A DNA stretch of 64,000 nucleotides from Fermentibacter sp964564435 (GCA_964564435.1 CAZMAT010000005.1:103494-167493), one strand, 5' to 3'. Counted from the first letter of the stretch, positions 26,982-37,200 are shown. Translations and numbers: made by a program. The notes: generated from the sequence alone by a model not told the origin.

Positions 26982-27938
26982 TCAAGGGACTATCGTGGTT
27001 CCGGTCTCTCCGTCCAGCGATGACAGGATGCTCGAAGGGCTCGTGATGACGACCCTCGCGCCACCCTTGTCGATGAAGTCGAGGGAGGCGTCGATCTTGG
27101 GGAGCATGGAACCCGCCGCGAAGTGGCCCTGGGCGCGCAGCCTCCGGAGCTCCTCCGCGCCTATGCTCCTGAGCGCCCTCTGCTCCGGCTTCCCGAAGTC
27201 CACGTAGACCTCGGGCACTCCGGTGGAGATCACGAAGTCCCGGGCGCCCAGGCCCGAGGCGAGGAGGGCGCTCGCTAGGTCCTTGTCGATCACGGCGGCC
27301 ACCCCCTCGAAACGCTTCCCCCTGCGCACCACCGGGATGCCTCCGCCGCCCGTGCAGATCACTATCTGGCCGGAATGCACGAGGTTCCTGACAGACGGCA
27401 GCTCGAGGATCTTGAGGGGTTTCGGCGACGGGACGACCCTCCTGTGGCCGCGCCCCGCGTCCTCCCTCATCCTCCATCCCCTCTCGGAAGCGAGCTTTGC
27501 CGCCTCCTCCGCCGAATAGAACGGCCCGACGGGCTTGGTGGGATTCTGGAAGCCGGGATCGTCCGGATCCACCTCGACCTGAGTGACGAGGCTGCAGATC
27601 GGGACCTCCTCGTTCCTCTCCTCGAGCACGTCGCCGAGGACCTGCTGGAGGAGGTAGCCGATGTACCCCTGCGTGGCGGCCACGTTCACGTCCATCCCGT
27701 CGGGAGGGACGACGTCCCTGGCCGCCTCGTTGCGGAGCAGCTCGAAACCGACCTGGGGCCCGTTCCCGTGGGTCAGCACCACGCTCCCGTAACGGCCCGC
27801 GAGGCTCGCTATCTGTTCGCACAACTCCCGGGCGAGGTCGTGGGTGTCGAGGTTGCCTCTCCTCCCCTTCGGATCGATTATCGAGTTCCCGCCGACGGCC
27901 ACGACGACCGTGCCGGTGCTGCCGGTCTCTTCAGGCAT
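26982..27938 (-). CDS. arcC: Carbamate kinase
   Basis: A 318-residue amino-acid-kinase-fold enzyme: VVVAVGGNSI at the N-terminus, VVLTHGNGPQVG, AATQGYIGYLLQQ, ICTGGGGIPVV, IDKDLAS and the C-terminal TIVP all match ArcC. It makes ATP and carbamate from carbamoyl phosphate and ADP. No arcA or arcB is in this window, so the carbamoyl-phosphate source must lie elsewhere. The ATG overlaps the lspA stop by 8 nt, putting arcC in the ileS-lspA operon. The decarboxylase follows 40 bp later. Together they suggest arginine or other amino-acid fermentation. Confidence 0.93.
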   Translation of the reverse strand: MPEETGSTGTVVVAVGGNSIIDPKGRRGNLDTHDLARELCEQIASLAGRYGSVVLTHGNGPQVGFELLRNEAARDVVPPDGMDVNVAATQGYIGYLLQQVLGDVLEERNEEVPICSLVTQVEVDPDDPGFQNPTKPVGPFYSAEEAAKLASERGWRMREDAGRGHRRVVPSPKPLKILELPSVRNLVHSGQIVICTGGGGIPVVRRGKRFEGVAAVIDKDLASALLASGLGARDFVISTGVPEVYVDFGKPEQRALRSIGAEELRRLRAQGHFAAGSMLPKIDASLDFIDKGGARVVITSPSSILSSLDGETGTTIVP

Positions 27939-28392
27939 CCTCCACCCTCCCCCCGTCCCTGTGCAGTATCACGAGCATGAGCGCGCCCGCGGTGATCGCG
28001 ATGTCGGCCACGTTGAAGGTGGGCCACCTGCGCGCTCCCAGCCCCATGTCGAGGAAGTCTATCACGCGGCCGTCACGGAAGATCCTGTCGCCCAGGTTCC
28101 CCAGGGCGCCCCCCAGGATGAGCCCGAGGCCGGCCATCCCTGCAGGGCTCCGCCTGCGCCACCGGAGGATCGCGACGGTGACCGCTGCAGCCGCGATCGC
28201 TGTCATCGCTATGAGCACGGTCGTCCCGCCCCAGCTGAGGCTGAAGGCCGCCCCCTCGTTGAACTTGAGAACGAGCCGGAACGCGTCTCCGAGCAGGGGC
28301 ACGGGTTCGACCGACGAGAGGTTCGAGAGGGCGAGCGACTTGGTGGCCTGGTCCAGCGCGACCGCCGCTGCGGCCACGATGAACGCCTTCAC
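27931..28392 (-). CDS. lspA: Lipoprotein signal peptidase (signal peptidase II)
   Basis: 153 residues and four membrane helices. The catalytic aspartates are in GGALGNLGDRIF and FNVADIAI, with the upstream DQATK motif and FNEGAAFSL. It removes signal peptides from diacylglyceryl-modified prolipoproteins; several lipoproteins are encoded here, and lgt lies at 39.7 kb. The GTG at 28392 is chosen: GAGGAG (the end of ileS) sits 10 nt upstream, and the product aligns with typical LspA starts. An ATG at 28422 would have its SD directly adjacent. It is coupled between ileS and arcC. Confidence 0.92.
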   Translation of the reverse strand: MKAFIVAAAAVALDQATKSLALSNLSSVEPVPLLGDAFRLVLKFNEGAAFSLSWGGTTVLIAMTAIAAAAVTVAILRWRRRSPAGMAGLGLILGGALGNLGDRIFRDGRVIDFLDMGLGARRWPTFNVADIAITAGALMLVILHRDGGRVEDA

Positions 28393-28399
28393 GGGGCTG

Positions 28400-31183
28400 T
28401 CACTCCTCAACGCTCTCACCATCCCTCCCGACGACCGCCGCGCATCTGCCGCAGAGCCTCTCCGGGCTGGCCTCGACCTCGGGCATGTGCCTCCAGCACC
28501 TCTCGCACTTCCCGTGCGGAGTGCGGGAGACTGCGGCGGAGACCTCCCCGTCCGGCGAGGGCACGGCGTCGACCGTGGACACTATCAGGAAGTCGGCCCA
28601 GGGCTCGCCGTTCGCGGAATCCACCGCGTCGGCGGGCACGGTCAGGCGGACGTGCGCCTCGAGCGAGCTGCCGATCAGGCCCGCGGCCCTCGCGTCCTCG
28701 AGGCTCTTCAGGGCGATGCGCCTGTACTCGAGGAACCTGTCCCACCCGGCCAGCTCGGCCTCCTCGGCCTCCGTCAGCGGCTCTCCGGGGAGCAGGGCCA
28801 TGTGGACGCTCGGGACATCGGCCAGGCCCTCCGGCAGCTCGCGCCAGCCCTCCTCGGCGGTGAACGGGAGTATCGGGGCGAGCAGCTCGAGGAAGCCCGT
28901 CGCCATCCACCCGAGCAGCATCCGGGTGCCGGAGGCCTCCGGGCCTTCGGGGGCGTCGCAGTAGAGCCTGTCCTTCCGCGCGTCGAGGAACAGGCCCGAG
29001 AGCTCGATGGTCGCGAGATTGCGGAGCTCGCGGAAGACCCGGTGGAACTCGAACGAGCGGTACGCGTCCACGCACTCCGCCGCAGCCTTCCTGAACCTCA
29101 GGTACATGAACCGCTCCAGGCCCCTGAAGTCCGGCCGGAAGTCGCCGGCGCGCTCGTCGCCCGTCAGGTTGCCGAGGAGGAACCGCACCGTGTTCCGCAG
29201 CTTGCGGTAGGCTTCGCGCATGTCGTCGAGGACGGACTTCTCGGCCCTGAAGTCGGCCGTGTAGTCCACCGAGGCGAACCAGAGCCTGAGAATGTCGGCC
29301 CCGTAGGTCTCGATCACCTCGAGGGGCGAGACCACGTTCCCGAGGGACTTCGACATCTTCTTGCCCTGCGGGTCGAGGACCAGGCCGTGGGTGACGATGT
29401 TCCTCGACGGGATGCCCAGCCCGAGCGCGGTGCTGGTGATCAGGCTCACACCGAACCATCCCCTGTGCTGATCCGTGGCCTCGAGATAGACGGAGGCCGG
29501 CCTGGAGAGGCCGTACTCGGGGGTGAGCACGTTGCGGTGGCTCAGCGAGCTGTCGAACCAGACGTCGAGGATGTCGTCCACCCTGTCGAAGTCACTCGAA
29601 CCGCAGGCCCCGCAGACCGCCGGACGCCCTGCGAGCGACGCCAGAACGCGCGGATCGGTCTCGAACCAGGCGTCGGATCCGCGCTCCGCGACGATCCGGG
29701 CGGCCGCGCGGGCCATCTCCGCGTCGAGGAATGCCTCCCCGCAGGAGCGGCAGACCAGCGCGGGCAGCGCCACACCCCACGCCCTCTGCCTGGAGAGGCA
29801 CCAGTCCGGCCTCGCGGACATCATGTTCCTCATGCGGTCGTAGCCCCAGGCGGGATGCCACCCCATGCCGTCCACGGCGGACAGCACCCTGTCCTTGAGG
29901 CCTTCGTGTGAGAGGTCGAGGAAGAACTGGCTGGTCGCCCTGTAGATCAGCGGCCTGTGGCACCTCCAGCAGTGCTGGTAGCTGTGCTCGATCGTGCCGG
30001 AAGCGACGAGCCTGCCCGAAGCCCGCAGGTCGTCGATGATCACGGGGTCCGCCTTGTGCACGTGCATCCCCGCGTACCTGCCGGCGGCATCGGTGAAGAC
30101 CCCGGACGGGTCCACCGGGCTCGCGACCTCCAGGCCGTATCTCATCCCTGCGGCGAAGTCGTCAGTGCCGTGCCCCGGGGCGGTGTGCACGCATCCCGTG
30201 CCGTCGTCCATGGTCACGTGCTCGGCCGTGATGACCCGTGAAAGCAGGGCCGGATCGACGGGGTGCTTCAGCCGGAGACCCTCGAGGTCGGAGCCCCTGA
30301 AGCGGGGGGCGCCTTCGAGGATCGACGCCCCCTCGAGCATCGATGCGAAGTCCGGTGAGCGCCTGAGGGCCACGAGGAAGCGCCTCGGACCGTGATCCAC
30401 GAGCGTGTATTCCTCGGCGGGATTGAGCGCCACGGCCCTGTTCGCGGGAAGGGTCCAGGGAGTGGTGGTCCAGATCACGACCTCGACGCCGGCCGGCACG
30501 CCCCTGGCCTGCCAGGCCGCCGGTTCGTCCTGCTCGAACGCGACCCAGATCGAGGGTGAGCGCCTCTGGGCGTACTCGACCTCTGCGTCGGCGAGGGCGG
30601 TGTGGCAGGAGCTGCACCAGCTGATCGGCCTCAGGCCCTGATAGACGTACCCCTTCTCGACGAGGTCGGCGAAGGCCTCGAGGATGCCCGCCTCATAGCT
30701 GCGCGACATGGTGAGGTACGGATGCTCCCAGTCGCCGAAGATGCCGAGCCGCTTGAACTCCTCGCGCTGGATCCCGACGTGCCTCCCGGCATATTCCCGG
30801 CACTTCGAGCGGATCTCCGACCTGCCTGCAGCACCGGCCGGTCCGGACGAATCGCTCGCGACCCTGTGCTCGATGGGCATGCCGTGGCAGTCCCATCCCG
30901 GGACGAACGGGCAGTCGTAGCCGAGCATGGTGTGGGACTTCACGACGAAGTCCTTGAGGATCTTGTTGAGGGCGGTGCCCAGATGGACATTCCCGTTCGC
31001 GTACGGCGGCCCGTCGTGGAGGATGAAGGTCTCGCGCCCCTTCCTCGATTCGCGGATCGCGGCATAGATGTCCCCCGCGGCCCAGGATGCGAGGATCTCG
31101 GGCTCGCGTGCCGGGAGGTTCGCCTTCATGGCGAATCCGGTGCTCGGAAGCCTTATGCTGTCCTTGTAGGAGGATTCCTTCAA
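28400..31183 (-). CDS. ileS: Isoleucyl-tRNA synthetase
   Basis: 927 residues, the usual bacterial length. Class I HIGH-type motif in PYANGNVHLGTALNK, CP1 editing region with GTGCVHTAPGHGTDDF, KMSKS in GKKMSKSLGN, and a C-terminal zinc finger (CERCWRHMP and CGRC). It charges tRNA-Ile with isoleucine. The TTG start at 31183 has GGAGGG upstream and overlaps the stop of the PNP-like gene (TTGA). It is followed by lspA, the common ileS-lspA arrangement. I see no T-box leader upstream. Confidence 0.96.
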   Translation of the reverse strand: MKESSYKDSIRLPSTGFAMKANLPAREPEILASWAAGDIYAAIRESRKGRETFILHDGPPYANGNVHLGTALNKILKDFVVKSHTMLGYDCPFVPGWDCHGMPIEHRVASDSSGPAGAAGRSEIRSKCREYAGRHVGIQREEFKRLGIFGDWEHPYLTMSRSYEAGILEAFADLVEKGYVYQGLRPISWCSSCHTALADAEVEYAQRRSPSIWVAFEQDEPAAWQARGVPAGVEVVIWTTTPWTLPANRAVALNPAEEYTLVDHGPRRFLVALRRSPDFASMLEGASILEGAPRFRGSDLEGLRLKHPVDPALLSRVITAEHVTMDDGTGCVHTAPGHGTDDFAAGMRYGLEVASPVDPSGVFTDAAGRYAGMHVHKADPVIIDDLRASGRLVASGTIEHSYQHCWRCHRPLIYRATSQFFLDLSHEGLKDRVLSAVDGMGWHPAWGYDRMRNMMSARPDWCLSRQRAWGVALPALVCRSCGEAFLDAEMARAAARIVAERGSDAWFETDPRVLASLAGRPAVCGACGSSDFDRVDDILDVWFDSSLSHRNVLTPEYGLSRPASVYLEATDQHRGWFGVSLITSTALGLGIPSRNIVTHGLVLDPQGKKMSKSLGNVVSPLEVIETYGADILRLWFASVDYTADFRAEKSVLDDMREAYRKLRNTVRFLLGNLTGDERAGDFRPDFRGLERFMYLRFRKAAAECVDAYRSFEFHRVFRELRNLATIELSGLFLDARKDRLYCDAPEGPEASGTRMLLGWMATGFLELLAPILPFTAEEGWRELPEGLADVPSVHMALLPGEPLTEAEEAELAGWDRFLEYRRIALKSLEDARAAGLIGSSLEAHVRLTVPADAVDSANGEPWADFLIVSTVDAVPSPDGEVSAAVSRTPHGKCERCWRHMPEVEASPERLCGRCAAVVGRDGESVEE

Positions 31184-31704
31184 TTTCCTTCCCTCCGGGA
31201 GAGCCCCTCGACCAGTTCGGAGAGAGGCGGAGCGCTTCTGTTCCAGCGGTTTGGCCCGTGGCACCTGACGAGGAGCGCGGCCTTCGCGCCGCCGTGGCCG
31301 GCCTTCACGGCCTCGAGCACACCCTCGGTCACGGCTGCCGCGGCGCCGGTGGCCGCGAGTTCGGCAGGCGTGGCGAGCCGCCAGTCGGGCGCACGGAGCA
31401 CGGTGCCCTTCAGGAACGGGCCGTCCACATCCACGTAGAGCCCGGAGAGCGAGGGAAACCTGGGGCCGGCCCGGTCGTCGTTCGGGCCCACCAGCGGGCC
31501 GTCGCCGAAGAGGTTGACATGGTCGGTCGCCAGCAGCCAGCAGGGCTTCGCGGCCATCCCGTCGGTACCTATGACGAACAGGCGCTCCGATCCGGCCAGG
31601 GCTTGCGCCACGTCGTCCAGGCACGGGACGAACGGCCTGCGCCTGCAGACCGGGATCCCCTCCGGGGGGGTCCAGTCCCAGTCCGAAGGAACGATTAGCC
31701 GCAT
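31180..31704 (-). CDS. Short purine-nucleoside-phosphorylase-like protein
   Basis: 174 residues. HVNLFGDGPLVGPNDDRAGP followed by RFPSLSGLY closely resembles the PNP core (INL-G-NPL-GPN...GPRFPDMS-Y). ATPAELAATGAAAAV resembles the later segment around ETPAE. Full PNPs are about 270 residues, and the N-terminal third with its phosphate-binding loop is missing. The internal start begins at MRLIVPSDW. It could be a reduced or repurposed PNP fold, possibly non-catalytic. It precedes ileS with a TTGA stop-start overlap, so the two are cotranslated. No nucleoside genes are nearby. Confidence 0.7.
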   Translation of the reverse strand: MRLIVPSDWDWTPPEGIPVCRRRPFVPCLDDVAQALAGSERLFVIGTDGMAAKPCWLLATDHVNLFGDGPLVGPNDDRAGPRFPSLSGLYVDVDGPFLKGTVLRAPDWRLATPAELAATGAAAAVTEGVLEAVKAGHGGAKAALLVRCHGPNRWNRSAPPLSELVEGLSRREGN

Positions 31705-31834
31705 GCCGCCTGATCCTCCAACTCTACGGAAGAACGGGGATTATGCGCGATCGCGGATGGGTCGGCAACTCGCCGGCCCATGGCGGACGTGCCGGCGGCC
31801 AGCCGATCGGTTCCAGTGGACCGGCTTCGAGTCG

Positions 31835-32128
31835 TCAGCCGGCGAACCAGGGAGGCCGCGCCGGGGGATCGCCTATCCTGACGAGCTTCCTCCTGGAGGA
31901 TCTCCCCGATCGGATCTCCACCGCATCCCTGCCCGTACCGAACTCGGAGGCGAGGAACCTGGCCAGCTCGTCGTTGGCCCTCCCGTCGACGGGTTCGGCT
32001 GCGAGGTCGATCCGGTAGACCGTGCCGCCCGGTCCGCCCGGGGCCGTGCCGGCTGAAGCCGAACGGCGGCAGCCGGTCCTGACGACCACGGACAGGTACA
32101 GATCGGAAGACCGTGGCGGAGGCTTCAG
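31835..32128 (-). CDS. DUF167 (YggU-family) protein
   Basis: About 97 residues. VDGRANDELARFLASEFG followed by VEIRSGRSSRRKLVRI is the DUF167/YggU signature (PVDGKAN...SG-TSR-K-V-I). Function is unknown; the family is widespread and small. The start is uncertain. Homology extends upstream of the GTG at 32089 (SDLYLSVVVRTGCRRS), and the only in-frame candidate is a CTG at 32128 that overlaps the upstream stop in CTGA. This mirrors GTGA, TTGA and ATGA overlaps elsewhere. The upstream partner is a Trm112-like protein. Confidence 0.75.
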   Translation of the reverse strand: MKPPPRSSDLYLSVVVRTGCRRSASAGTAPGGPGGTVYRIDLAAEPVDGRANDELARFLASEFGTGRDAVEIRSGRSSRRKLVRIGDPPARPPWFAG

Positions 32129-32304
32129 CCCTCGTCCCCCAGGGGCGCGGCTTCGTCGATCAGCATGATGGGTATGTCCTCCTCGACCCGGTAGACGAGC
32201 CTGCAGGCATGGCAGACAAGTGCTTCGGACGGTTCCGTCCGGTATTCCAGCGGGCCCTTGCAGGCCGGGCAGGCAAGGATTTCGAGCAGCCTCTGGTCGA
32301 GCAA
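32125..32304 (-). CDS. Trm112-like zinc-ribbon protein (UPF0434/YcaR family)
   Basis: A 59-residue protein: LLEILACPACKGPLEY, then LVCHACRLVYRVEEDIPIML. The two CxxC pairs form the zinc knuckle of the Trm112/YcaR family. In bacteria the role is unsettled; in eukaryotes and archaea Trm112 activates methyltransferases. A TTG start at 32304 has AAGGAG 5 nt upstream. The stop overlaps the DUF167 start (CTGA). It lies 15 nt downstream of the M29 aminopeptidase stop, so it is probably in that transcript. Confidence 0.88.
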   Translation of the reverse strand: MLDQRLLEILACPACKGPLEYRTEPSEALVCHACRLVYRVEEDIPIMLIDEAAPLGDEG

Positions 32305-32319
32305 TCCGGCTCCTTCCGA

Positions 32320-33543
32320 CTAGACCGCGAACCTGCCTTGGGAGATGATGCGCGTGGCTGCGCCCGAAGCGTCCAGACCGTCGACGCTCACCTCGTCCGA
32401 ACCGATCATGAAGTCGACGTGCACGAGAGAAACGTTGCACCCGCGGCCGAGAAGGTCCTGCACCCCGGCGCCCCTGGCGCCCTCCACGCACTCGGTGTAG
32501 CCGTTGCCGAGGGCGATGTGGATGGCCGCGTTCTCGTCGAACAGTATGCTGTGGAAGATCCTGCCGCTCCGGTATATGGGCGAGTCCGTGCCAACGAGGG
32601 CGATCTCACCCAGGAAGCGAGCGTTCTCGTCGGTGGAGAGGTATTCTCCGAGGGCCCCCTCGTTCCTGGATGCACCGAAGGCCTTCACCCGGCCTGCCTC
32701 GAACTCGAACCACGCCCCCTCCACGTTGGTCCCGTTGACCTGCACCGGGCGGGTGCATGCCGCCCTGCCCTCGGTCCGCCGGAAGTCGGGAGTGCTGAAC
32801 ACCTCCTCGGTGGGGATGTTGGGGAAGAAGTCGCGCCCGTCCCGGGCCACACCCCTGCCCCCGGCGAAGACCCTGTCCGGGGCCATCCCGACGTAGAGAT
32901 CCGTTCCCGGTCCGGTGAGGTGGAACCTGTCGAACCTCGCCCCGTTCAGGATGGACGCCCTCCTCTTCAGTTCGGCGTCGTGCGCGAGCCAGGCGGCCGC
33001 GGGATCGGCGGCATCGAGCCTCAGTATCGGCGTCAGGACCTCCCAGATCCTCCGCTCCCAGTCGTCCGGGGAGCCCAGCACCTTCGCGGCCCATCCGGGG
33101 GTGGGCCACAGGCAGACGTTCCAGCGTATCCTGTTGGAGGATATGGCTTCGAGCCATTCCCTGGTGGCCTTCGACATCGCCTTCCGCAGGGAGCCGAGGC
33201 GCGCGGGATCGACCCCCTCGTAGGCATCGGGGTCCTCGGGGCCGGTAAGGGCGACGCTTGCCCAGTTCTCCTCGATGTATGTCCTGTAGAGCCCGGGCAG
33301 GAACGAAGGCACGTAGGAGAGCGTGTCGGCTCCGGCATGCGATAGCCTTGCCAGCTCGAGCTTCGTGTCTCCGTAGACGGTGTAGACGTACGGCGAACCC
33401 AGCGCGTAGGCCCTTCCCGCGAGGACTCCGGCGAACTCCCTGTTGGCGGGGTCGGCCCTGACGAGGAGAGGCTGGCCTGCGGCGAGGTTCACACCGCTCT
33501 TCAGGATGACATCCGCATATCTCTCAGCGGCGGAGATGTCCAT
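32320..33543 (-). CDS. M29-family aminopeptidase
   Basis: A 407-residue cytoplasmic metallopeptidase. Metal ligands of the AmpS/PepS family are visible: E in VEGAWFEFE, E in FLGEIALVG, H in AAIHIALG, and H and D in SLVHVDFMIGS. The N-terminal ERYADVILKSGVNLAAGQPL is typical. It releases N-terminal residues from peptides with a dinuclear metal site. The ATG at 33543 has AGGAGG 4 nt upstream. It sits downstream of an outer-membrane protein gene and upstream of trm112/DUF167. A role in peptide catabolism is inferred. Confidence 0.93.
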   Translation of the reverse strand: MDISAAERYADVILKSGVNLAAGQPLLVRADPANREFAGVLAGRAYALGSPYVYTVYGDTKLELARLSHAGADTLSYVPSFLPGLYRTYIEENWASVALTGPEDPDAYEGVDPARLGSLRKAMSKATREWLEAISSNRIRWNVCLWPTPGWAAKVLGSPDDWERRIWEVLTPILRLDAADPAAAWLAHDAELKRRASILNGARFDRFHLTGPGTDLYVGMAPDRVFAGGRGVARDGRDFFPNIPTEEVFSTPDFRRTEGRAACTRPVQVNGTNVEGAWFEFEAGRVKAFGASRNEGALGEYLSTDENARFLGEIALVGTDSPIYRSGRIFHSILFDENAAIHIALGNGYTECVEGARGAGVQDLLGRGCNVSLVHVDFMIGSDEVSVDGLDASGAATRIISQGRFAV

Positions 33544-33563
33544 CGGTCCTCCTGTCGGCGGGC

Positions 33564-34271
33564 CTAGAAGAGGCCCAGGAAATCGACGGCCAGCGACCTG
33601 TACGTGTCGCCGCCGGCCTCGAGCATGTCCATGAACTGCATCGACACCCGCACCTGTCCGAAGCTCTGCCAGTAGCACTCGAGGTTCAGGAACCCGCCCG
33701 TCTCGTCGAAACGTGCGGTTTCGGGCCCGCTGGTGGCCGGGTCCCAGTCGAGCGCGACCCCGAAGCCCGCGGGAAGCGACTTGTCCGCGCCGAACCAGCA
33801 TCCCGCATGGTCGGAATCCTCCAGTGAGAGGGAGATGCCGCCGTGGAAGGCCAGATCGCCGGCGAGGGCGAAATTCTTCGAGAGGGCCATGTAGAGCCCG
33901 CGCGAAGGCCTCGTGTAGCTCCCGCCCGAGCGTTCGGGCTCCTGTTCGTTGCTGTAGCCAAGGGCGAACGCCGGGAGGGTCTCCGTCTCGTCCACGAAGC
34001 GGAACCTGGCGTGGAGGGCTATGTGGTCGAACCACTCGGGGTCGTCCATGCCCGTGACGTCCCACCCGCCGTAGGAGGCTCCGGCCATGAGGCGGGGCAC
34101 TATCCCGACGTTCACGCCGAATCTCAGCCCGTCGGTGGGGAAGGTTCTCATGTCGGCGTAGTAGGTGCGGGGCGACAGCATCCCCGCGGTGGGCTCGGCC
34201 ACTATCCGCATCAGCTCGCCCGCGGATGCGGCCGAGAAGGCCAGGAGAAGGGCCGGAAGCGACAGTCTCAA
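33564..34271 (-). CDS. Outer-membrane beta-barrel-like protein
   Basis: A 235-residue exported protein (signal RLSLPALLLAFSAASA) made of alternating beta strands. Motifs such as GLRFGVNVGIVPRLMAGASYGGWD and the final aromatic residue (FLGLF) suggest a small barrel of the YjbH/outer-membrane type. No substrate is known. The TTG start overlaps the dnaE stop in TTGA (34268-34271), which is unusual company for a barrel protein and implies cotranslation with DNA polymerase. It is followed 20 nt later by the aminopeptidase. Confidence 0.7.
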   Translation of the reverse strand: MRLSLPALLLAFSAASAGELMRIVAEPTAGMLSPRTYYADMRTFPTDGLRFGVNVGIVPRLMAGASYGGWDVTGMDDPEWFDHIALHARFRFVDETETLPAFALGYSNEQEPERSGGSYTRPSRGLYMALSKNFALAGDLAFHGGISLSLEDSDHAGCWFGADKSLPAGFGVALDWDPATSGPETARFDETGGFLNLECYWQSFGQVRVSMQFMDMLEAGGDTYRSLAVDFLGLF

Positions 34272-37200
34272 CTCAGGCTCCTCACCCCGGGCGCCATGCG
34301 CACGGCATCGGCCCCCAGCAGATCCCTCAGGCCGGCAAGCAGGGAATCGGACGGGTCCACCCTCATGGACCTGGACTCGGCCGCCACGATGCGCCCGGTG
34401 GACTGGACTATCTCCATCCTCACGGCACCTCCTCCGGGGCTTCCCCTCAGCAGTTCGGCCACCCTGCAGTGCAGATCCGGGTCTCCCCCGGCGGTCGAGA
34501 ACCTCAGGACGATGCCGGCCCTGAGCAGCCTCCGGGCGTCCTCCATCGGCGCTACCGCCGACACGCTGAGCCGCGACTCGTCCCTGCGCTCGGAGACCTC
34601 CCCCTCCAGGAGCAGGAAGCTCCCGGGCTCGAAGGCCTGCCGGTGCTTCTGGAGTATATCACTGAAGACTATGACCTCGCACGCGCCCTCGCGCCCCTCG
34701 ACGGTGACGAATGCTATCGGACCCGAACGGGACGGTATCTCCTTCACCGAGGTCACTACCCCTGCAGTCCTGATCCGGCCCCCCCCGGCGGGCATGGGCT
34801 GGCCCGGCTCGAAGTCGGTGAATGCCTCGATGTCCTCGGAGAAGTCGTCCATGGGGTGACCCGAGAGGTAGAAGCCGAGGAGCGACTTCTCTAGGTTGAG
34901 CCTGGCCCTTGCCGTCATCCCGGGAGCCTCGGGGAGCTCCGGCACCACTCCGGCGTCTGGCTCCGGGCCGCCCCCGAAGAGCGACATCTGACCCGCCTCC
35001 CTTGCCTGCCGCACCCTCGCCCCGTAGTCCATGGCCGCCTCTATGCCCGCCATCACCCGGGCGCGGGATGGCTCGAGGCAGTCGAACGCACCTGCACCGG
35101 CCAGGGAGTCGTAGACCCTTCTGTTCACGAGGGCGGGGTCGACACGCGAGGCGAAGTCGAACAGGTCGAGGAACGGGCCGTCCTCCCCGCGGGCTCTGAC
35201 TATCTCGGCGGCAGGGCCTTCTCCGACGTTCCTGACGGCGGAGAGCGCATAGGTGATCGAGCCGCCCGGGGTCACCCTGAAGGCGGGCTCGCCCTCGTTG
35301 ACCGACGGCGGCAGGAGGGGCACGCCCATCCTGCGGCAGTCCTCGGCCACTGTCGAGAGCTGGTCGATGTTCCCTATCCAGCTCGACAGCAGCGCGGCCA
35401 GGAACGGTGCGGGGTAGTGGGCCTTCATGTAGGCGGTCTGGAAGGCCAGGAGGGCATAGCTCACGGCATGAGACTTGTTGAAGCCGTACTCGGCGAATTT
35501 CTCGATCTGGTCGAAGATCCCGACCGCCACGGCCTTCGGGATGCCTCTGCCGGTCGCTCCCGACACGAACCTCTCGCGCTGCTGCCCCATTATCGCGGCG
35601 TTCTTCTTCGAGATGGCCTTCCGGAACACGTCCGCTTCGGACATCGTCATGCCGCCCAGCCGGTTGGCTATGGCCATGACCTGCTCCTGGTAGATCATCA
35701 CGCCGTATGTCTCTGAGAGGACCTCCTCCAGCTCGGGATGCAGGTAGCTTATGCGGAAGCCGTTCCCCGCCTCCATGCCCTGCTTGTTCTTCGCGTAGGT
35801 GTCGATCATGTCCATCGAGCCGGGCCGGAAGATCGCCACCGCGGCGGTCACGTCCTCGAAGCGGTTAACCCCGATCTTCCTGAGGGCGTCCCTCATGCCC
35901 GACCCCTCGAGCTGGAACACCCCGGTGGTCTCGCCGCTCCGGAGGAGTGCCAGAGTCGCTGGGTCGTCGAGAGGTATCGAGCCGATGGACAGGTCGATGC
36001 CGGCCTCCCTGACCATCCTCTCGGCCTTCTGGAGAACGGTTACGGTGCGCAGGCCGAGCACGTCCAGCTTGAGTAGCCCGGCGCGGTCGAGGCTCTTCAT
36101 CTCGTACTGCGTCATTATCTCGTTCTTCGTGCGGTAGAGGGGCACGAAGTCGAGCAGGTCGCCGGGGGCTATGATCACTCCCGCGGCATGGACCGAGGTG
36201 TTCCTCGCGTGGTTCTCCAGGACCTTGCACAGGTCGATGATCTTCGAGACTGTCTCGTCGGATGCGGCGCTCTGGGCGATCTGGGGCACCTCGGCCATGA
36301 TCTCCTCGAGCGTGGCATTGGGATCAGTCACCTTCGAAGCCATCCGCGAGAGCTGGTCGCCGAGATCCACGGGCAGCCCCAGCGCCCGCACCACGTCCCT
36401 GATGACGCTCTTCGCCTTCATCCTGTTGAAGGTGACGATCTGGCTCACGTTGCCCCTGCCGTACATGGCGACGATGTGCTCGATGACCTCCTGCCGCCTC
36501 TCGACGCAGAAATCCAGGTCGATGTCGGGCATCTCGCGCCGCGCCGGGTTCAGGAACCGGCTGAAGTTGAGGCCGTGCACGAGCGGGTTCACGTCCGTGA
36601 TGCCTGTGGCGTACGAGACCAGGCTGCCGGCGGCGGAGCCCCTGCCGGGGCCCATCGCGATCCCCTGCGCAGAAGCCCAGCGCCTGAGCTCCGACACGAT
36701 GAGGAAATAGCCGGGGAAGCCCATGTCCTCGATCACGCGGAGCTCGGACTCGAGCCTCTCGCTCTCGGCCTGGTCGAGATCTCTGCCGAGCCGCCCGGCG
36801 AGTCCGGACACGGCGCTCTCGCGCAGGAGAGAGGCCATCGTGCTGCCCTCCGGGATGGGGAAGGCGGGGAGCTGGATCTCGCCCTTCTCGAACCTGAAGC
36901 TGCACATGTCCGCTATGCGGGCGGTGTTCGGCACCGCGCCGGGGATCCAGTCGAACAGCCGCTCCATCTCCTGCGGGGTCTTCACGTAGAACTCGGAGGT
37001 GCCGAATCTCATCCTTCCGGGATCGTCGATGTTCCGCCCGGTCTGGATGCACAGCAGGACCTCGTGGGCGTAGGCGTGCTCTTTCCTGAGGTAATGCGCG
37101 TCGTTGGTGGCCACCGGGAGGGCCCCGGTATCGGCCGCGAGCTTCGCGAGGCCGGGGAGAACGGCCTTCTCGTCCTCGAGGCCGTGATCCATCAGCTCGA

